Source: Rugamonas apoptosis (GTDB lineage Bacteria > Pseudomonadota > Gammaproteobacteria > Burkholderiales > Burkholderiaceae_D). From it: 64,000 nucleotides of DNA. Every line of letters begins with the position of its first letter. Position 1 is the stretch's first letter. Where the stretch lies: positions 62,001-126,000 of the forward strand of contig NZ_JACEZU010000012.1 of NCBI RefSeq assembly GCF_014042355.1, given 5' to 3'. The translations under genes and the position numbers were made by a program. The notes beneath the pieces were generated by a model. That model worked only from the letters and a program-made list of their open reading frames with translations. It had not been told where the DNA came from and did not search any database. Below, piece by piece: positions 62,407 to 64,000 of the stretch.

Positions 62407-63783
62407 ATGCAAATGGCAATACGCGAGAACTTCACCTACACCGACATGGACCTGTGGCTCAACGAGAAACGGGTAACGGAAATTGAATGCCTGGTCCCCG
62501 ATTTGACGGGCGTGGCCCGCGGCAAGATCCTGCCGCGCGGTAAATTCACCCAGGAGCGCGGCATGCGCATCCCCGAGGCCGTGCTGGGCATGACCGTGAC
62601 GGGCAACTACCCGACCGAGGACACGGCCTACGACCGCGCCATCTCCAGCACCGATCGCGACATGATCCTGAAGGCGGACCCCACCACCATCACCATGGTG
62701 CCCTGGGCCACCGACCCCACGGCGCAGGTGATCCACGACTGTTATTTCGCCGATGGCCGCCTGGTCGACTTCGCGCCCCGTTCCGTGCTGCGCCGCGTGC
62801 TCAAGCTGTACGCCGACCGTGGCTGGAAGCCTGTGGTGGCGCCGGAACTGGAGTTCTACCTGACGGCCAAGAACAGCGATCCCGACCTGCCTTTGAAACC
62901 GCCCATCGGCCGCAGCGGCCGCGCTGAAACCACGCGCCAGGTCTACAGCATCGACGCGGTGAACGAGTTCGATCCCCTGTTCGAGGACATCTACGACTAC
63001 TGCGACATGATGAACCTGGACGTGGACACGCTGATTCACGAGATCGGCGCGGGCCAGATGGAGATCAACTTCCTGCACGGCGACCCATTGGGCCTGGCCG
63101 ACAAGGTGTTCTTCTTCAAGCGCACGCTGCGCGAGGCGGCCCTCAAGCACGACATGTACGCCACCTTCATGGCCAAGCCGATGGCGGGCGAACCCGGTTC
63201 GGCCATGCACGTGCACCAGAGCGTGGTCGACATCAAGACCGGCCAGAACATCTTCAGCGCGCCCGACGGTTCGGCCGCGCCCATCTTCAAGCACTACATC
63301 GGCGGCCTGCAGCGCTATATGCCGTCGGCGATGGCGATCGTGGCGCCGTATGTGAATTCCTACCGCCGCATCGTGCGCCACACGGCCGCGCCGATCAACA
63401 TCCAGTGGGGCATGGACAACCGCACCGTGGGCTTCCGCATCCCCGAGTCGGGCGTGCAGGACCGCCGCGTGGAAAACCGCATCATCGGCGCCGACGCCAA
63501 CCCTTACCTGGCGCTGGCCGTCACGCTAGCCTGCGGCTACCTGGGCATGGTCGATGCGCTGGAGCCGACTCCGATCACCGAGGGCAGCGCCTACGACCTG
63601 AAATTCGAGCTGCCGCAAGGCCTGCCCGAAGCGCTGCACGCGCTGCGCGCCGAGGACAAGCTGCGCACCGTGCTGGGCGACCGTTTCATCGACGTGTATG
63701 CGGCCATCAAGGACCTGGAACACCAGGAGTTCATGACCGTCATCAGCCCCTGGGAACGCGAGCACTTGCTGCTGCACGTGTAA
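62407..63783 (+). CDS. puuA: Glutamine-synthetase-like gamma-glutamylpolyamine synthetase (copy 2)
   Basis: A 458-residue GS-superfamily ligase that can be read alongside the copy at 52427-53797 with very few differences through most of its length, including GSAMHVHQS, NSYRRIVRHTAAP and the C-terminus WEREHLLLHV. Most differences are in the first 10 residues and around residues 280-300. It forms a likely unit with puuD and the downstream aminotransferase. ATG 62407 or 62413 could be the start. Confidence 0.86.
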   Translation: MQMAIRENFTYTDMDLWLNEKRVTEIECLVPDLTGVARGKILPRGKFTQERGMRIPEAVLGMTVTGNYPTEDTAYDRAISSTDRDMILKADPTTITMVPWATDPTAQVIHDCYFADGRLVDFAPRSVLRRVLKLYADRGWKPVVAPELEFYLTAKNSDPDLPLKPPIGRSGRAETTRQVYSIDAVNEFDPLFEDIYDYCDMMNLDVDTLIHEIGAGQMEINFLHGDPLGLADKVFFFKRTLREAALKHDMYATFMAKPMAGEPGSAMHVHQSVVDIKTGQNIFSAPDGSAAPIFKHYIGGLQRYMPSAMAIVAPYVNSYRRIVRHTAAPINIQWGMDNRTVGFRIPESGVQDRRVENRIIGADANPYLALAVTLACGYLGMVDALEPTPITEGSAYDLKFELPQGLPEALHALRAEDKLRTVLGDRFIDVYAAIKDLEHQEFMTVISPWEREHLLLHV

Positions 63784-63882
63784 GCGGTCGTTCGCAACAA
63801 AAATGATTAGCAGTACGCGGCCGTGCGGAACACGGCCGTACAACGACACTCTCATTCAAACGTACTTGAGATAGGGATCATC

Positions 63883-64000
63883 ATGTCTTCAAATCCACTG
63901 GCGCCCAGCGCCGCACTGGTGGCATCGGTGAAATCGGCCGCCACCCGCAACGAACTGTTCGACACGGCGGCGATCCAGAAATTGGACTCGGCCCACTACC
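63883..64000 (+). CDS. Aminotransferase, putrescine/polyamine type (5' end, partial)
   Basis: The last 118 bases encode MSSNPLAPSAALVASV through FDTAAIQKLDSAHY, cut by the window end. A start with IQKLDSAHY resembles class III aminotransferases of the SpuC (putrescine-pyruvate aminotransferase) type. AGGGATC precedes the ATG. The position after puuD and puuA fits polyamine catabolism. The fold itself is not yet visible in 39 residues. Confidence 0.6.
   Translation, partial: MSSNPLAPSAALVASVKSAATRNELFDTAAIQKLDSAHY

Overview
The window reads as a high-GC betaproteobacterial chromosome, most likely Oxalobacteraceae (Janthinobacterium/Massilia/Duganella type). This is inferred from gene content and order (TetR - PIMT-like - rhodanese - tolC; nadK - recN - hemH - grpE - dnaK - dnaJ) and from the codon style. 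No rRNA, tRNA, CRISPR array or transposase was recognised. The first bases are the 3' end of a short-chain dehydrogenase and the last ones the 5' end of an aminotransferase.

Region 1 (about 0.4-21.6 kb) is a one-strand catabolic island for an aromatic, probably N-heteroaromatic, compound. It opens with a Rieske oxygenase of the OxoO/CarAa type and its ferredoxin-type reductase. Between and after them lie two amidase-signature hydrolases, an M20-fold protein in which every expected metal ligand is replaced, and an Asp/Glu-racemase-fold protein lacking both catalytic cysteines. Next comes an envelope module (YCF48-like protein, RND/MMPL pump, DUF1302 barrel, DUF1329 protein). The island ends with a complete mhpB-D-F-E-C meta-cleavage route plus a lipocalin-like protein, a second alpha/beta hydrolase and a second, unrelated extradiol dioxygenase. 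MhpB implies 2,3-dihydroxyphenylpropionate as intermediate, yet no mhpA is present. An OxoO-like oxygenase feeding MhpB suggests the 2-oxoquinoline/8-hydroxycoumarin route, whose nitrogen-removal step would need new enzymes; the two proteins with erased active sites are candidates.

Region 2 (22-31 kb) is housekeeping and accessory: TetR regulator, PIMT-like methyltransferase, rhodanese, TolC, a divergent LysR/SDR pair, glyoxalase I, OsmC, a sorbosone-dehydrogenase-like beta-propeller and a DUF3667 membrane protein.

Region 3 (31-40 kb) is stress and core functions: nadK-recN behind a textbook LexA box, hemH, then grpE, dnaK and dnaJ behind a near-perfect sigma-32 promoter and a CIRCE-like element, then a beta-carbonic anhydrase.

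Region 4 (40-51.6 kb) is nitrate assimilation: NasT (ANTAR antiterminator), NasS, CobA, nitrate MFS transporter, NirB, NirD, an FAD oxidoreductase and NasA nitrate reductase. Two leaders (before nasS and before the transporter) each combine a sigma-54 promoter, two hexaloop hairpins of the ANTAR type and an overlapping intrinsic terminator, so NasT should control both.

Region 5 (51.7-64 kb) carries a ParE-type toxin-antitoxin pair and then polyamine/GABA catabolism: two near-duplicate gamma-glutamylpolyamine synthetases, a polyamine ABC transporter (ATPase and two permeases), gabD, gabT, a MocR/GabR-type regulator, a PuuD-like hydrolase and the start of a putrescine-type aminotransferase. A two-part motif with identical 14-base spacing occurs upstream of both gabT and the regulator and is the probable operator.
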